In this document: one piece after another, positions 39,801 through 47,436 of the stretch
How the letters are laid out: each line of letters starts with the position of its first letter
Numbering within the stretch: position 1 is the stretch's first letter
Assembly: GCA_019009955.1 (NCBI GenBank)
Contig: CM032231.1
Span: 92,091,001-92,155,000 of the forward strand
DNA: 64,000 nucleotides
DNA from: Riptortus pedestris
Taxonomy: Eukaryota > Arthropoda > Insecta > Hemiptera > Alydidae
Direction: 5' to 3'
Notes under the pieces: generated by a model
What the model was told of the DNA's origin: nothing
Database searches by the model: none
The model's input: the letters and a program-made list of their open reading frames with translations, nothing else
Translations under genes and position numbers: made by a program

Positions 39801-41122
39801 TTAATTTAGAATTTTTATCATTTAATAAATAAAGCTTTTGAAAGTCCAAAAAAATAGAAACCATGGGAATTATCTCATAAAGAAGCTAATTACTTACGAG
39901 AGTTTCAATAAAATAAAAACAGCCCCAATACAAAACTAAAACCCAAAAATATTTTCCAATTAAAAAATAGGAATTTTATGATAAAATGGGATTTTTATGA
40001 TCCAAAGCCTGATGAGATAAATTGTTATAAACACATGAAGCTATTGGTGACAGCACTCGAAAAAACAAAAACAAAATCAAAAGTACTTTTAATAATGTAA
40101 GAGAAGCATACTAATTTCCAGTTGCCGCTGTATCCTTCCTTTACATCTCTCCCTGTAGTCAGTTTGCGTTCTATTGTATTCTGTCATTACCTCTACAAAT
40201 TTCCTAGATAATGTAGAATGCTGTGTTTTACGTATCCTTAAGTCAGCAGAAGATTTATTCGTATGCTCTTCTTGCTCTATGTTTTGTTCAATAACTGAAA
40301 ACCAAAGCAAACAACATAAGAAAACATAGTACAAATGTAATCTATAATTGGGGTAAAGATAATTAAGGTGAATTAAACTGGGTAAATTAATTTTTAGAAT
40401 TATCTTGTTTGATAGCATACTAATTTTTTGATATATTAAAAAATGCATTAGTATAATTAGTACAAATTTTCATATGACTGGGTTTTCTTGGTGAATGATA
40501 TATCTTTTATAAATACATGCAAGTCTAATTTAAATTTTTATTGAGATGATTAAATGCTTAAGATAAGTAACTTTTGTTGTAAGAGAACTCAAAATGTTAT
40601 TTGCATTCTTAGAATTACACTTTGTAAAAGAAGCAAAAATAAAGACTTGATAAGTCCATCGTGCAGTGGCTGCATAAATCAGATTTTTTTTTATTTTTTC
40701 TGAAGTAGCTAAAAAGAGGGATCACTAGAAAAAGAGCAGCCTGATTTTATTTGACATATTGGCAACAAAAGTTATTTCCTAAGTATTATAATAAATTAGT
40801 ACTGTTTTGCAATATTTTGTTTGATAAAGAACATTATTAATTATTCAATTAACTGCAATTCGTTTTCTAAAACACCTCAAATATACAAGATCTTTGTTTT
40901 GTCATGAAATGAATCTTGTACAAGACTTGACAGTCTTCTCTTCATATGAGATTAAACACATTTAAAAAATTATAATTAAACTCTGAACTCCAATTCTTTA
41001 TGAATTGTTACAAAATATTATATAAAAATAATAACAGAATCAGTTACCTTTAAGTTTGGCACGAACTTTATTTGCAGCTCTTTTAATATCAGCCATAAGG
41101 TCTTCCAGCTCTTGTTTGACCT
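12773..41122 (-). CDS. STX1A: Syntaxin-1 gene, 3' part (residues ~70 to C-terminus), with alternative exons
   Basis: Eight exons on the minus strand together encode a plasma-membrane t-SNARE of the syntaxin-1 family, which pairs with SNAP-25 and synaptobrevin to drive synaptic vesicle fusion. Using one SNARE exon and one anchor exon, the spliced reading frame is open for about 220 residues. It covers the Habc domain from helix b, the linker, the whole SNARE motif and a single C-terminal membrane anchor. Rat syntaxin-1A is 288 residues, so about 70 N-terminal residues are missing. I found no exon for them between 41123 and 64000, so the gene probably starts beyond the window. Every junction is AG/GT and the phases agree. 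Two 37-codon exons offer alternative second halves of the SNARE motif, and two terminal exons offer alternative anchors. Family identity rests on near-verbatim motifs such as [19 protein letters not shown] and [19 protein letters not shown]. Closely related syntaxins 2 and 3 are less likely, but paralogue naming cannot be settled here. Confidence 0.95.
12854..18768. other. Region between the two anchor exons, no gene seen
   Basis: This 5.9 kb stretch is intron for anchor-A transcripts and contains the 3' untranslated region for anchor-B transcripts. Apart from a purine-rich tract it holds no recognisable element. Confidence 0.65.
17397..17442. repeat. GA-rich purine tract
   Basis: About 46 nt of almost pure purine (GAGA and GGGG runs) on the plus strand, hence a CU-rich tract in the syntaxin transcript, about 1.3 kb downstream of anchor exon B. 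Polypyrimidine-binding proteins could act here; that is speculation. Confidence 0.8.
18769..18846 (-). CDS. STX1A: Syntaxin-1 alternative terminal exon with hydrophobic anchor B
   Basis: This terminal coding exon of 26 codons including the TGA stop has acceptor GCTTTCAG preceded by a T-rich tract. It encodes [18 protein letters not shown] followed by LLFVFIL and stop. The KK-I-x-III-C opening matches the other anchor exon, but the segment is more leucine-rich and ends on hydrophobic residues with no lumenal tail. This is a typical tail anchor. It is phase 0, so it can follow either 37-codon SNARE exon. The 3' untranslated part must run to lower coordinates; I could not fix its end. A chance hydrophobic frame is possible, but the match of KKI-III-C together with a precise acceptor and phase makes that unlikely. 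Confidence 0.85.
   Translation of the reverse strand, partial: KKIYIIICLVLSLLILTILLFVFIL
19560..20040 (-). other. Possible 3' remnant of a retroelement
   Basis: Less AT-rich than its surroundings. Minus-strand fragments such as [19 protein letters not shown] resemble the C-terminal tail that follows integrase in Ty3/gypsy elements, where a repeated NR-x-HLR-type motif is common. The stretch is separated from the clearer pol remnant at 21470-22600 by two copies of the ~0.7 kb repeat. A single retroelement split by those insertions is plausible, but the call is weak. Confidence 0.3.
20058..20727 (-). repeat. 0.7 kb AT-rich repeat family, reverse copy (5' part of unit)
   Basis: Reads, on the minus strand, the family's left end (GTCATGCAGGGGATGTG then AACTAAGCAGATTTCCC), the GAGTGGTGGTTTACTGAAAG module and the core segment down to the GATCTGACGTATAC box. 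The part of the unit that carries the TA microsatellite and the right end is absent. Confidence 0.8.
20741..21452 (+). repeat. 0.7 kb repeat family, forward copy with partial second core
   Basis: Begins inside a core (GGAGATATTATGAATTG, the CCCCC box, CAGCTTCAGCCATTAACAC). It then has a joining segment with CTCACACAGAAAAAGGACGA, followed by a second complete core and the right end ACTCAATAGCTGATTTCCC. The joining segment is shared with the copy at 45486-46088, so this head-to-tail arrangement was probably copied as a unit. There is no TA microsatellite here; the expected position (about 21325-21330) has only ACAGACAATATTTTC. Confidence 0.8.
21470..22600 (-). pseudogene. Decayed Ty3/gypsy-type pol remnant (RT / start of RNase H)
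   Basis: The minus strand shows pol-like blocks in the usual order: an N-terminal stretch before reverse transcriptase with the [15 protein letters not shown] motif, scattered RT fragments, and then a clear connection motif [11 protein letters not shown] with downstream [12 protein letters not shown]. Many stops and shifts interrupt it and no active-site motif survives intact. It is old debris of an LTR retrotransposon; LTRs were not found. The 20741-21452 repeat copy abuts its downstream side. Confidence 0.7.
24450..24560 (+). repeat. Possible worn tRNA-derived SINE
   Basis: The sequence has a B-box-like CAGGTCGAATCCCAAC preceded by tRNA-like GTTAAGGTGCAGCAATCATT. It then runs into AT-rich sequence with AAATCAATAGAT. 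It does not match the SINE copies beyond 46 kb in detail. Low confidence. Confidence 0.35.
26866..26897. repeat. (GT)n microsatellite
   Basis: About 13 GT units with a few ATGT interruptions at the 3' side. Confidence 0.9.
28173..28283 (-). CDS. STX1A: Syntaxin-1 alternative SNARE exon 2 (divergent second half)
   Basis: This 111-nt, 37-codon, phase 0-0 exon has acceptor AAATAG before GGAGAGCTC and a GTAAGC donor after CGACAG. It encodes [18 protein letters not shown], then [19 protein letters not shown]. It aligns without gaps to the sister exon at 28686-28796. Layers +1 to +3 (I, I, V), +5 (V) and +8 (A) are kept; +4 is Ser for Ala, +6 is Gly for Ala and +7 is Leu for Thr. The basic end KARR is replaced by SARQ, so the polybasic patch is weaker. 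It follows a long pyrimidine tract (minus strand, about 28285-28330). The frame is open with no stops and both splice sites are intact, which argues against a dead duplicate. It would be in frame whether used instead of, or together with, the sister exon. Confidence 0.9.
28284..28372 (-). promoter_or_regulatory. Pyrimidine tract and TG/CA element upstream of alternative SNARE exon 2
   Basis: On the minus strand a GTGTGTGCGTATGCTTGTG stretch (about 28345-28368) is followed by a ~45-nt pyrimidine tract and the AAATAG acceptor. UG-rich and CU-rich motifs next to an alternative exon are typical binding sites of CELF-type and PTB-type splicing regulators. The role here is inference. Confidence 0.45.
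28686..28796 (-). CDS. STX1A: Syntaxin-1 alternative SNARE exon 1 (canonical second half)
   Basis: This 111-nt, 37-codon, phase 0-0 exon has acceptor AAATAG before GGAGAAATG and a strong GTGAGT donor after CGCCGG. It encodes [19 protein letters not shown], then [18 protein letters not shown]. Heptad positions after the zero layer match neuronal syntaxin-1: I, I, V, A, V, A, T, A for layers +1 to +8. It ends in the basic juxtamembrane run SKARR, which joins KK of either anchor exon to give KARRKK, the region known in syntaxin-1 to bind PIP2. This is the conventional exon. The sister exon lies 402 nt downstream. Confidence 0.95.
28797..29440. other. Intron upstream of alternative SNARE exon 1
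   Basis: The ~45 nt just upstream of this exon (CTTTCTTTCACCATGCCTT and the AAATAG acceptor) resembles the matching stretch upstream of exon 2. This suggests the exon was duplicated together with its splice acceptor. Otherwise no feature is seen. Confidence 0.55.
29442..29862. repeat. Pair of ~130-bp direct repeats
   Basis: Segment 29442-29570 (GGGAGGCCTGAAATTAAAAA onward, with AAAGTTGTTTATTTTGTTA and TTTAGAGTAACTTTTGTT) recurs diverged at 29731-29862. The two are separated by 160 bp of unrelated sequence. Family unknown. Confidence 0.75.
30230..30515 (+). repeat. Dispersed repeat tail with CCGGGTAACTTAGCTAG end
   Basis: GC-richer segment ending in AAAGCCGGGTAACTTAGCTA. The complementary motif TACTAGATAAGGTACCCGGT starts the segment at 41228, so both look like ends of one dispersed family in opposite orientations. 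It contains two copies of a phrase near AATATTG-GACAGTGAAGCCTTAC and AATATTGTGCAAAATAAAGCC. Class unknown. Confidence 0.5.
30522..31290 (-). mobile_element. Internally deleted mariner (non-autonomous derivative)
   Basis: A 769-bp element bounded by 27-bp terminal inverted repeats starting GGTGAATCAAATATAAACGA (30522-30548 and 31264-31290). On the minus strand it keeps the transposase start ([21 protein letters not shown] and [13 protein letters not shown]; 31155 to about 30950). It then jumps to [19 protein letters not shown], and on through [13 protein letters not shown] to the C-terminus at 30603. The middle of the transposase, including the first catalytic Asp region, is missing, and the joined parts are in different frames. 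The right side continues directly into a copy of the 0.7 kb family at the place where that family normally has its TA run, so the element appears to have inserted there. Confidence 0.9.
31294..31527 (-). repeat. 0.7 kb repeat family, partial reverse copy
   Basis: Contains the TTTGTCTGTTAATGCTCTAG box, the GATCGTTACCAAACTAGG box and the family end CTTAGTTTATGCAGCCCCTG. The core between them is shortened. The deleted mariner lies immediately to its left, at the position where other copies carry the TA run. Confidence 0.8.
31780..32000 (-). pseudogene. C-terminal fragment of another mariner transposase
   Basis: On the minus strand the last codons read [17 protein letters not shown] and stop (31833-31780), the standard C-terminal signature of mariner transposases. 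A poor match with stops continues upstream to about 32000. It could be the displaced end of the element at 32640-33445. Confidence 0.7.
32416..32640. other. AT/GT-rich spacer within mariner debris
   Basis: TG-rich low-complexity sequence (TGTGTGTGTGAG and similar). No feature supported. Confidence 0.4.
32640..33445 (-). pseudogene. Old, heavily decayed mariner transposase (middle and C-terminal half)
   Basis: Starting at 33445, the minus strand reads the second helix-turn-helix ([18 protein letters not shown]), [11 protein letters not shown] and LNRQKRKG. The position of the first catalytic Asp is reduced to [33 protein letters not shown] block lies at about 33090-33030, and [13 protein letters not shown] near 32850 is the third-Asp region. 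At least one frameshift and several stops are present. The N-terminal ~100 codons and any terminal repeats are missing. It belongs to a different mariner lineage from the copies at 9.9 and 30.5 kb. Confidence 0.8.
33446..34010. other. Intronic sequence, no gene seen
   Basis: AT-rich. A short TA run is at 33463-33477. No conserved coding segment. Confidence 0.5.
34011..34526. mobile_element. Foldback (long inverted repeat) element, MITE-like
   Basis: Two ~135-bp arms, 34011-34145 and 34392-34526, are inverted copies of each other with a few mismatches. Shared landmarks are AATTTTATGGTAAGGGTCTC / GAGACCCTTGCCATAAAATT and ACATGTTTTGTGGCTTATTT / AAATAAGCCACGAAACATGT. A ~245-bp AT-rich spacer separates them. 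There is no coding capacity. A transcript through it would form a long hairpin in the syntaxin intron. Confidence 0.88.
34527..35280. other. Intronic sequence, no gene seen
   Basis: AT-rich DNA directly downstream of the first-half SNARE exon. Nothing recognisable. Confidence 0.5.
35281..35418 (-). CDS. STX1A: Syntaxin-1 exon, first half of the SNARE motif up to the zero layer
   Basis: This 138-nt, 46-codon, phase 0-0 exon has acceptor TTTTAG before ATAATAATGG and a GTACAAAT donor. It encodes [20 protein letters not shown], then [20 protein letters not shown] and MLVESQ. The last residue aligns with Gln226 of rat syntaxin-1A, the central ionic zero layer of the SNARE bundle. The splice junction therefore sits exactly at the middle of the coiled coil. 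Everything C-terminal to this point is supplied by one of two alternative exons. Confidence 0.96.
35970..36043 (-). CDS. STX1A: Syntaxin-1 exon, linker before the SNARE motif
   Basis: This 74-nt exon has an ATTTCAG acceptor and a GTATGT donor. With the base carried over from the previous exon it encodes [20 protein letters not shown] and then VFTQG. This matches the acidic linker of syntaxin-1 (GRTTTSEELEDMLESGNPAI in rat), which includes the LE residues (here LEEMLE) associated with the closed conformation and Munc13-dependent opening. The exon ends in phase 0 after Gly. Confidence 0.95.
36044..40111. other. Intron between the linker exon and the Habc helix c exon
   Basis: A 4.1 kb AT-rich intron. 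The 37.6-38.7 kb part is less AT-rich and may be an old, unrecognisable repeat. No feature can be supported. Confidence 0.5.
40112..40294 (-). CDS. STX1A: Syntaxin-1 exon, Habc helix c and linker
   Basis: This 183-nt exon is bounded by a TTTCAG acceptor and a GTATGC donor. It encodes [19 protein letters not shown], then the strongly conserved [17 protein letters not shown] block, a [19 protein letters not shown] stretch and LEI. This corresponds to helix c of Habc and the start of the linker in neuronal syntaxins. The split codons at both ends join cleanly to the neighbouring exons, giving Val at the 5' side and Thr at the 3' side. No frameshift or unusual residue is seen, so this looks like a functional exon under strong constraint. 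Confidence 0.96.
41048..41122 (-). CDS. STX1A: Syntaxin-1 exon, Habc helix b
   Basis: This is a 75-nt exon. The acceptor reads TTTTCAG before AGGTCAAAC and the donor is GTAACT after AAACTTAAAG. It encodes [20 protein letters not shown] and then AKLK, matching rat syntaxin-1A from about residue 71. The first two bases complete a Lys codon split with an upstream exon that is not in the window, and the last base starts a Val codon finished by the next exon. This region forms part of the N-terminal Habc three-helix bundle, which folds back on the SNARE motif in the closed, Munc18-bound form. It is the most 5' exon I can see. Confidence 0.93.
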
Positions 41123-41227
41123 CTGAAAACAAAATGATTCTTAGTAAGTATACATATAACATGTTATATGAATTAAGTTATAAGACTTTATGATTTATTA
41201 TAATACGCATGTGTGTGAGTTTATACT

Positions 41228-42420
41228 AATACTAGATAAGGTACCCGGTGTTGCTCAGGATATCCTAATAATAAATTTCATATAGAAGATTTTATAATGT
41301 ACAATATTTTTATAATTCCTGTTTCCTGTGTTTTTTTGTAAGTATCTTCTTTCAAAGATCAACAACATATTATTCATAATCATGAATATTATTTCGAACA
41401 GTGTAAGAATAAAAGTTTCTTTCTGGGAAAGCAGTTCAGCAAATCAATGATGGCAGGCAGCTATTTTATGTACATAATAACCATTAATAGAAATTCTATT
41501 TTGTACGTCTAGAGAGTAGACTTAATATTCATAATAGTATATAATATGTTCAGTAAAGTAGAAGAAATAACTAGGTATACCTCCCTAGGACTTTCACTCA
41601 CCCAGCATTCATCCTTTTATTTATGAGAATTAAACAAATTCATATTTATGAGAAAAACACTAAAATATTTTTTAGTAATGCAATAAGCATCAACTGAAAT
41701 GTGAGCATAAACCAATGTGAGGTCAGGAGGAGTGGGGCAGAAGCAACAATAACTATATCTGTGCATTCCCGCCAAAATACGGCAGACACAAACGTTGTAC
41801 AAACTGGGAGTTTTATCATTTCTCTTGTTAATATAAAATAATTTATCCTCACTTCAAATCCTCCCAGTATTAAAATGCAAAAGTTTTATGCATGCACTCA
41901 GAACATTAACTGTAAGAAGCTAATACCTTAAATAACTCACAATGATGTAAGGTTAGCTGTTTTGAGGAAGCTCCTCTTCTCCCAATACCTAGTTTGGCCA
42001 ACCTATTTACTCATTTAAGATCTCAGTGTTTATGTTAACAATACTCATTACATTATCTTCATACTATTAATAGTGTAGTTAAATTAATTAATGTCTGGCA
42101 CCCACTCCCGTCCTTAACAAAGAATGTTAATACAGCTTATAATCTATTAAAGGTTAGAGAATGTTATCAAATCAATTGAGCCCTTTAAGTTGTTCACACC
42201 TTCTTCACTATTTAGTCTATATCTCTGAGAACATTAGTATAGTCTAATATTGGGTTAGAAGTAATACAGGTACCAAGTTTCATAAAATTTGGTTCACTAA
42301 TTTAGGCGTGAAAAGGTAACAAACAGTTTGCTAATTGTTGGTCTATAGAACTTCTACCTGCCTATCTGAACAATGAAGTCGTCTAATACGAATTTGGTGT
42401 TTCCATCTCTACTAGATAGG
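41228..42420 (-). repeat. Dispersed repeat beginning TACTAGATAAGGTACCCGG
   Basis: The left edge (TACTAGATAAGGTACCCGGT, GTTGCTCAGG) is the inverse of the end seen at 30490-30515. Further right, ACCAAGTTTCATAAAATTTG and GGCACCCACTCCCGTCC look like worn parts of an invertebrate dispersed element. Right border uncertain; possibly a LINE tail. Confidence 0.4.
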
Positions 42421-43800
42421 TATATAAGGATTCTTTCAACTCATATTCCGCATCTTACAAGATACAAGCATACTGATGAATGATAAATTACACCAGCACA
42501 GTCTCAAAGTTATACTTGCTCCCAATTTAATTTTATTTGTCCAAATTATTTATGTTATATAATAGCTGAAATACAGTAGGTGACGGATGTACGACCTCCC
42601 AGCAAAGTTAACCAAAATAAATACCCTAAGGGGTTCGAGGATAAAAAATGAAATGCAAAAAACCAGCTTCTAAATAGTGGCAAGAATAAATTGGCAAAAT
42701 AGAGTTGTAAAAATTGTTTTCTAGAGGAGTAATGTAATAACAGTAAGGGTGGGCAGTAGAGAAAAGTAATGAATTTAACTGATATGCCTGAACAATCTTT
42801 ATTTCTGAACAAAAGAGCCAAAGGGACAAAACACCTATTGTTTTGGATAAGTAAGGATTATTCTTGATCCCTGCTCTCTTTGACAGTTAACAGAGAGTAC
42901 AAATTTATGTATGTTCTACCAAATTAGCACTCACTTGTGAATCATAGCAATACGAAACAGTTATAAGTAAACAATAGCTATCAGTTAACAAGGTAGTTTT
43001 GATTTTTAATTTTAGTTTTGTATTTTCGAAGTAAAAATAATAAATGGAAATTGTGAATGGAATTTGAAAACTAAAATAATAGTAGACAAAACCGCGAAAG
43101 TAAAAATGCACTGAGTAGTCTTACTCTTGCAACATATTTATTATTATTGAAACCATAATCTTGTGCTTTTGGCTAATTATTTTGTTATAATTTTACTAAC
43201 ATTTAGTTTTTTATAAATAACAGACTGAAAAGCAAAGGAGGAAAATTTTGCTGCATACCAATTCCTAACTAATAATATACATTTTTTCTGACACGAAATA
43301 TCAAAACCTAATGAAATTATGAAAGTTTATTTTAAAAATATCGATACAAGTGAGTTTCCTTTTTAATAAAATATATTTTCTATCTTAATAAGAAAAAAAT
43401 TCAGAGCTCTATAAAAGCATTAATTATGACTTCATGAAGTCAAAAATATATATCTACAAATGTTCACAGGTAAACATATGTGCACACACACACGCACACA
43501 CTTTAAACACACACTCACTTCACTGAACATAAATACAACAGTATAGTCTGTTAATTTGAATTGGAATTGGTATTCATTGTTACTGAGAGGAGGAAGAGGA
43601 TTTGGGCAGAAAAGATATCTGCTCAGTGGTAATGCATGAGAGATATACAATATTCTTCAATAAAAAAATACTGAGTCAGAGTCAAGTATATTTAGTACTC
43701 GAGAGAAGTATTTGTTATAATAACATTTCTAAAAACAAAGGAATATAACAAGCCATAATAGCTTATACAATTTGTCTTTACTATCATGAAAACCAAATTA
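42421..43800. other. Intronic sequence, no gene seen
   Basis: AT-rich with a short CA-rich patch near 43483-43515. Open frames on the minus strand are hydrophobic and non-conserved. Confidence 0.5.
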
Positions 43801-44752
43801 AAAAAGTCCGTCAAGCAGGGGCAGCAAAAACTAAGCAGAATTCCCATGCGAAGGTTTACAATAGATAAATATACATACAGGTAACGCTTGAATGTCAAGT
43901 GAATAAATACAAAAAGTAATGGGAAACCTTTCAGTCAATCTATAATACAAGTTACTAATCTCTACAACGGAAAGCGGCAGAATTGTAAACAAACAGGCCA
44001 GCCAACCTTATAGCTCTGAATAGATAGACCGGAAAGACAAACAGTTAATGAAATATATCTGAATATATAACTCATTAATTTCATTGAAAACAATTTACTA
44101 AAGCTAGAGCTGTAATTTGTAATGAATCAGAAGCAGTTTTATCTCAATCACTCAACTTTTAGTAATCCAAGAACAAAAGAAGGGGGGATCATCAGAACGT
44201 ATTTGCATATATATCATAAAGTGAAGTTCAATGAAAACAATATTCCTTATTTAACAATGTAATGAAGCTTTTCATGATATAAAGGCTTATTATTAATATA
44301 ACATGAGTAAGAGTGGGGGTTTACTGAAAGCGGAAAACAAACTCCAAATATCTCGGTTAATATACATTATACAGAAAATATGTATAGAACAATATTTATA
44401 GATCATTTAATGTGCAATAAGATTGGTTCTATACAAATTTTCGATCCGATGTATAGCAACGGAGATATTTCGATTTTTCAAAATTTCCCCCCTCTAAATC
44501 CCCCTCCCATTTGTCCGATTTCGGCCATTGACGAACTTGACCATTATATTTGCATAAAACTATTAAATATCGAGTTTGGTAACGATCAAACAAAAATTGC
44601 GACCGCTAGAGAGCGTTAAGAGACAAATATCTATATATATAATGTTGGACGGACCTCATTTTCGTTATCTGGGTAGGAACGATGGACATTTGAGGACATT
44701 TTATAAATATCGCGTCGTACGACTCAACGACCTCAATAGCTGATTTCCCCTA
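43801..44752 (+). repeat. 0.7 kb repeat family, long forward copy
   Basis: Starts AAAAAGTCCGTCAAGCAGGG, continues with ACTAAGCAGAATTCCC, the GAGTGGGGGTTTACTGAAAG module and the core (CTCGGTTAATATAC, TCGATCCGATGTATAGCAAC, GGAGATATTTCG, AATTTCCCCCCTC). It then has the box GTTTGGTAACGATCAAACAA, a very short TA run (44632-44640) and the right end CCTCAATAGCTGATTTCCCC. It is longer than 0.7 kb because of extra sequence after the left end. Confidence 0.85.
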
Positions 44753-45104
44753 AGTTACTGTAACGACCGAACTAGCTAGCCAGAAACTCAGGACTGCAAC
44801 CGAAGTTGGCCGATTTCATCATGTCCGTTACGCTCAATAAATGCAAATATCTCGGTTAATATTCAAGGTGGAGAATAAACGTATATAACGATATTTATAG
44901 TAAATTTAATTTGCAATAATATTGGTTCTATACAATTTTTCAATCCGACGTATAGTAACGGAGATATTTCGAAAATCCCCCCTCCCACTGCTCCGATTTC
45001 AGCCTTCAAAGTCAACGAACTTGACCTTTAGTTTTACATTAAACGTTTAAATATCGAGTTTGGTAACAATCAAGCAAAAATTGCGACCGCTAGAGCGTTA
45101 ACAG

Positions 45105-45139
<35 letters not shown>
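44753..45139 (+). repeat. 0.7 kb repeat family, forward core with CA/TA array
   Basis: A second core follows directly in the same orientation, from CAAATATCTCGGTTAATATT to CTAGAGCGTTAACAGACA. At the TA position it has a compound (AC)n(AT)n array (45104-45139). The right end is missing. Confidence 0.82.
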
Positions 45140-45485
45140 ATTGCACAAACAAGTGCACCTTCCCACAAACACATATCAAGAACATCAGCTGAAAGATCCA
45201 TATTAAGTAAACTAACAATTATGTGGCGCGGGTTTAGATATGACAATACCCATTCTTAGTAATCTGAATACAATCATACCTGTCAACTGATTAAATTGAC
45301 TTAATCTTTTGTTTATAGAAGGAGTGATTCCATCAGCTGTTCAAAATGGAACGGTTCTATCACGTACTAACTAATTTCCTGTCAGTGGAGACGTCGCCGT
45401 TTGGCCAGCTGTTGTCTCTTTATTCTAAATATCAGTTTTTAAGATTAATGAGTAACAGTGGACTCCAAGAGGCGTAATGTTAAAA

Positions 45486-46088
45486 AATGTCCGTTACGCA
45501 GGGGCTGCCTAAACTATGCAGATTTCTCACTTATTGGTTATGACTTTCCCGCTTCCACCTTATCTCACCACGTATTCAGTATTTATATGTAAAAAAACGA
45601 TGAGTAGAAGGAGGGGGTGGGGGTTACTGAAGGTTGAAAACAAGAAAGTATAAATAACTCGTTTAATACAAATTACGAAAAAATGTACAGAACAGCAAAT
45701 TGTAGAGCATCAATAGCTTAACACGAATGGTTCTATAACATTTTGCGGTTCAAAATAAAGGCAATATTTTCAATTTTCAAAATTCCCCTGCCCTATTCCA
45801 TCCCTGGTTTCAGCCATTAACTAATACAATTTTTAGTGTGACATGAAAAAGTTAAATATCGAGTATGGTATAAAAGAAATATATATATTCGATTCAAGAC
45901 CTAAAAATCTTAATTGATGACGTCATTGCACAAGGTATTTGCCAGTATCTCACACAGTAAACGTTAATGAAAACAATAGTTGGCATTTAAGCTTGAAGTT
46001 TGGAAGTGGTGGAAATACAAATATCTCCAATAATATTAAAGATAGAGAATAAGTGTATATATAACATTTGTAGTACATATAAACAAGA
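45486..46088 (+). repeat. 0.7 kb repeat family, forward diverged copy
   Basis: Starts TGTCCGTTACGCAGGGGCTG, includes the GGGGGTTACTGAAGG module and a diverged core. It then has the joining segment GATGACGTCATTGCACAAGG ... CTCACACAGTAAACG, also seen at 20900-20990, followed by the start of another core. Confidence 0.75.
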
Positions 46089-46651
46089 ATAACTTCATGA
46101 AGTTTATTTGCTGAAAGTCACAGAGAAATCAACTTTATTTTTATGATTTCGGTAAACAGAATGCTAATTAATTTTACACAATTTCTTTTAAACGGCACGC
46201 AAGTTTGATTTCTGTTCATAGCTTACATTGCGGTCCCATAATTGCAGACCAGGAAAACTATTTGCGCAGCCCTATTGATTAGTCTGTATAGTTAAAATTT
46301 CTGAATCAACATAAGACGATAATTGATAATATTACAGTAAGTAAGCCACTGAAATAGGAAATGGATTCAGAACCATTTGGTTGTAGGTTTGCGTGCGGAG
46401 GTCAAAGGTGATGGCACAAACCGTGGCCATTGATCCACACAATTACCTTCTATCTCTTTACCCTAAACACTAGAGCTTATCAACATTTGATGATTATTCA
46501 ATGCAAAACTTTTTTTGGATAAAGACAATTAAGAAAAGATTTTAAATAAAAATGGTTCCTATTTAAAATCCCTCTGTTAGTAGACCTTCTATTTTTGCTG
46601 CATTTCCGTCGTAAGCACTGATGAAGTGATAGATTACCTTCAAATCGAAGG

Positions 46652-46871
46652 GCTCAGGTTAGTCATGCGAGTTAAAGCGTTGACCTTTATCTCACATGGT
46701 AAACCTAGAGTGGCGAGTTCGATTCTCGCCTGGGCAAAGGAAATTATTTAGTGACGAAATTGATTAAATAACGTCCTATAATCCCACCCTGGCTAGAAAA
46801 GGGTGGTAACCTGTAGATAACCCGTCCCGATTAGCCTAAGTTTCAAAAAGTGGACGTTAATAAATAAAAAG
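46652..46871 (+). repeat. tRNA-derived SINE, near full length
   Basis: The first 84 nt fold like a tRNA: acceptor strands GCTCAGG and CCTGGGC pair, and the T arm GGCGAGTTCGATTCTCGCC holds a good RNA polymerase III B box. The long segment before the T arm suggests a Leu/Ser-type tRNA. The body follows (TTTAGTGACGAAATTGATTA, CCCACCCTGGCTAGAAAAGG, TGGTAACCTGTAGATAACCC) and then a TTAATAAATA tail. Other copies at 47964, 53183, 57817 and 62661 share the body, confirming a SINE rather than a tRNA gene. Members of several cephalopod SINE families have this layout; I do not name the family. Confidence 0.85.
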
Positions 46872-47225
46872 TAAATAGTGAAGTCTTCTTTGTCTTTTGA
46901 AAGATCACCGAGTATAATTAGCATAATCACACCCATCTTTACGCAAAACCTCCCAAGTAACTACCCCACCTGTATCTTATACCTCCAACAAAACCCTAAC
47001 GTAAATCATCTGAAACAATCAAAGTCAGTCAATCCTTTTCCACTACCTAAATACATAGGATACAGGGTGTTTCAAAAAGAATATACGTATTACAAAGTAT
47101 TATTTTGTCCAAACTATCGATTGCTGCGCATCGGCTCGGGAGAAACGAATACATCGTACAGTTTGTGTTATAGCCACTAGATGTCAGTTGTCTTGTATTT
47201 TGCTTGGTAACCGTCATTTTTTAAA

Positions 47226-47436
47226 ATGGCTACTCCGCAGCAGAAATCATTTTGTGTTCTCGAATTTGCAAAGTGCAATTCCGTGATTACAGCGAAGACG
47301 TTTCAAGTAGATGCCAAGTTGATGTACCAAATTGGTTCTCCGAATGAGAGGAACAAACTAGATGGTATCGCCAATTTATAGATACAGGATGTGTATGTAA
47401 AGAAAAGAGTCCTGGTCGCCCTCTTGTTCACGAAGA
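47226..47436 (+). pseudogene. N-terminal fragment of a mariner-type transposase (DUF4817-like helix-turn-helix)
   Basis: An ATG at 47226 opens MATPQQKSFCVLEFAKCNSV and continues to a stop at 47381. The next frame carries FIDTGCVCKEKSPGRPLVH, so one indel has shifted the frame. MATPQQKAFCVLEF-type starts and the GRP motif are typical of the DUF4817 domain in this transposase group. Cut off at about 47436 by the repeat insertion. Confidence 0.8.

Noticed and set aside
42555..42829. Hydrophobic minus-strand frames resembling membrane proteins
   Set aside because: Overlapping frames of similar length and AT-driven Phe/Leu richness; no conserved motif or splice sites.
46652..46735. Possible functional tRNA gene
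   Set aside because: Followed by a SINE body and tail shared with several other copies; better explained as a SINE head.
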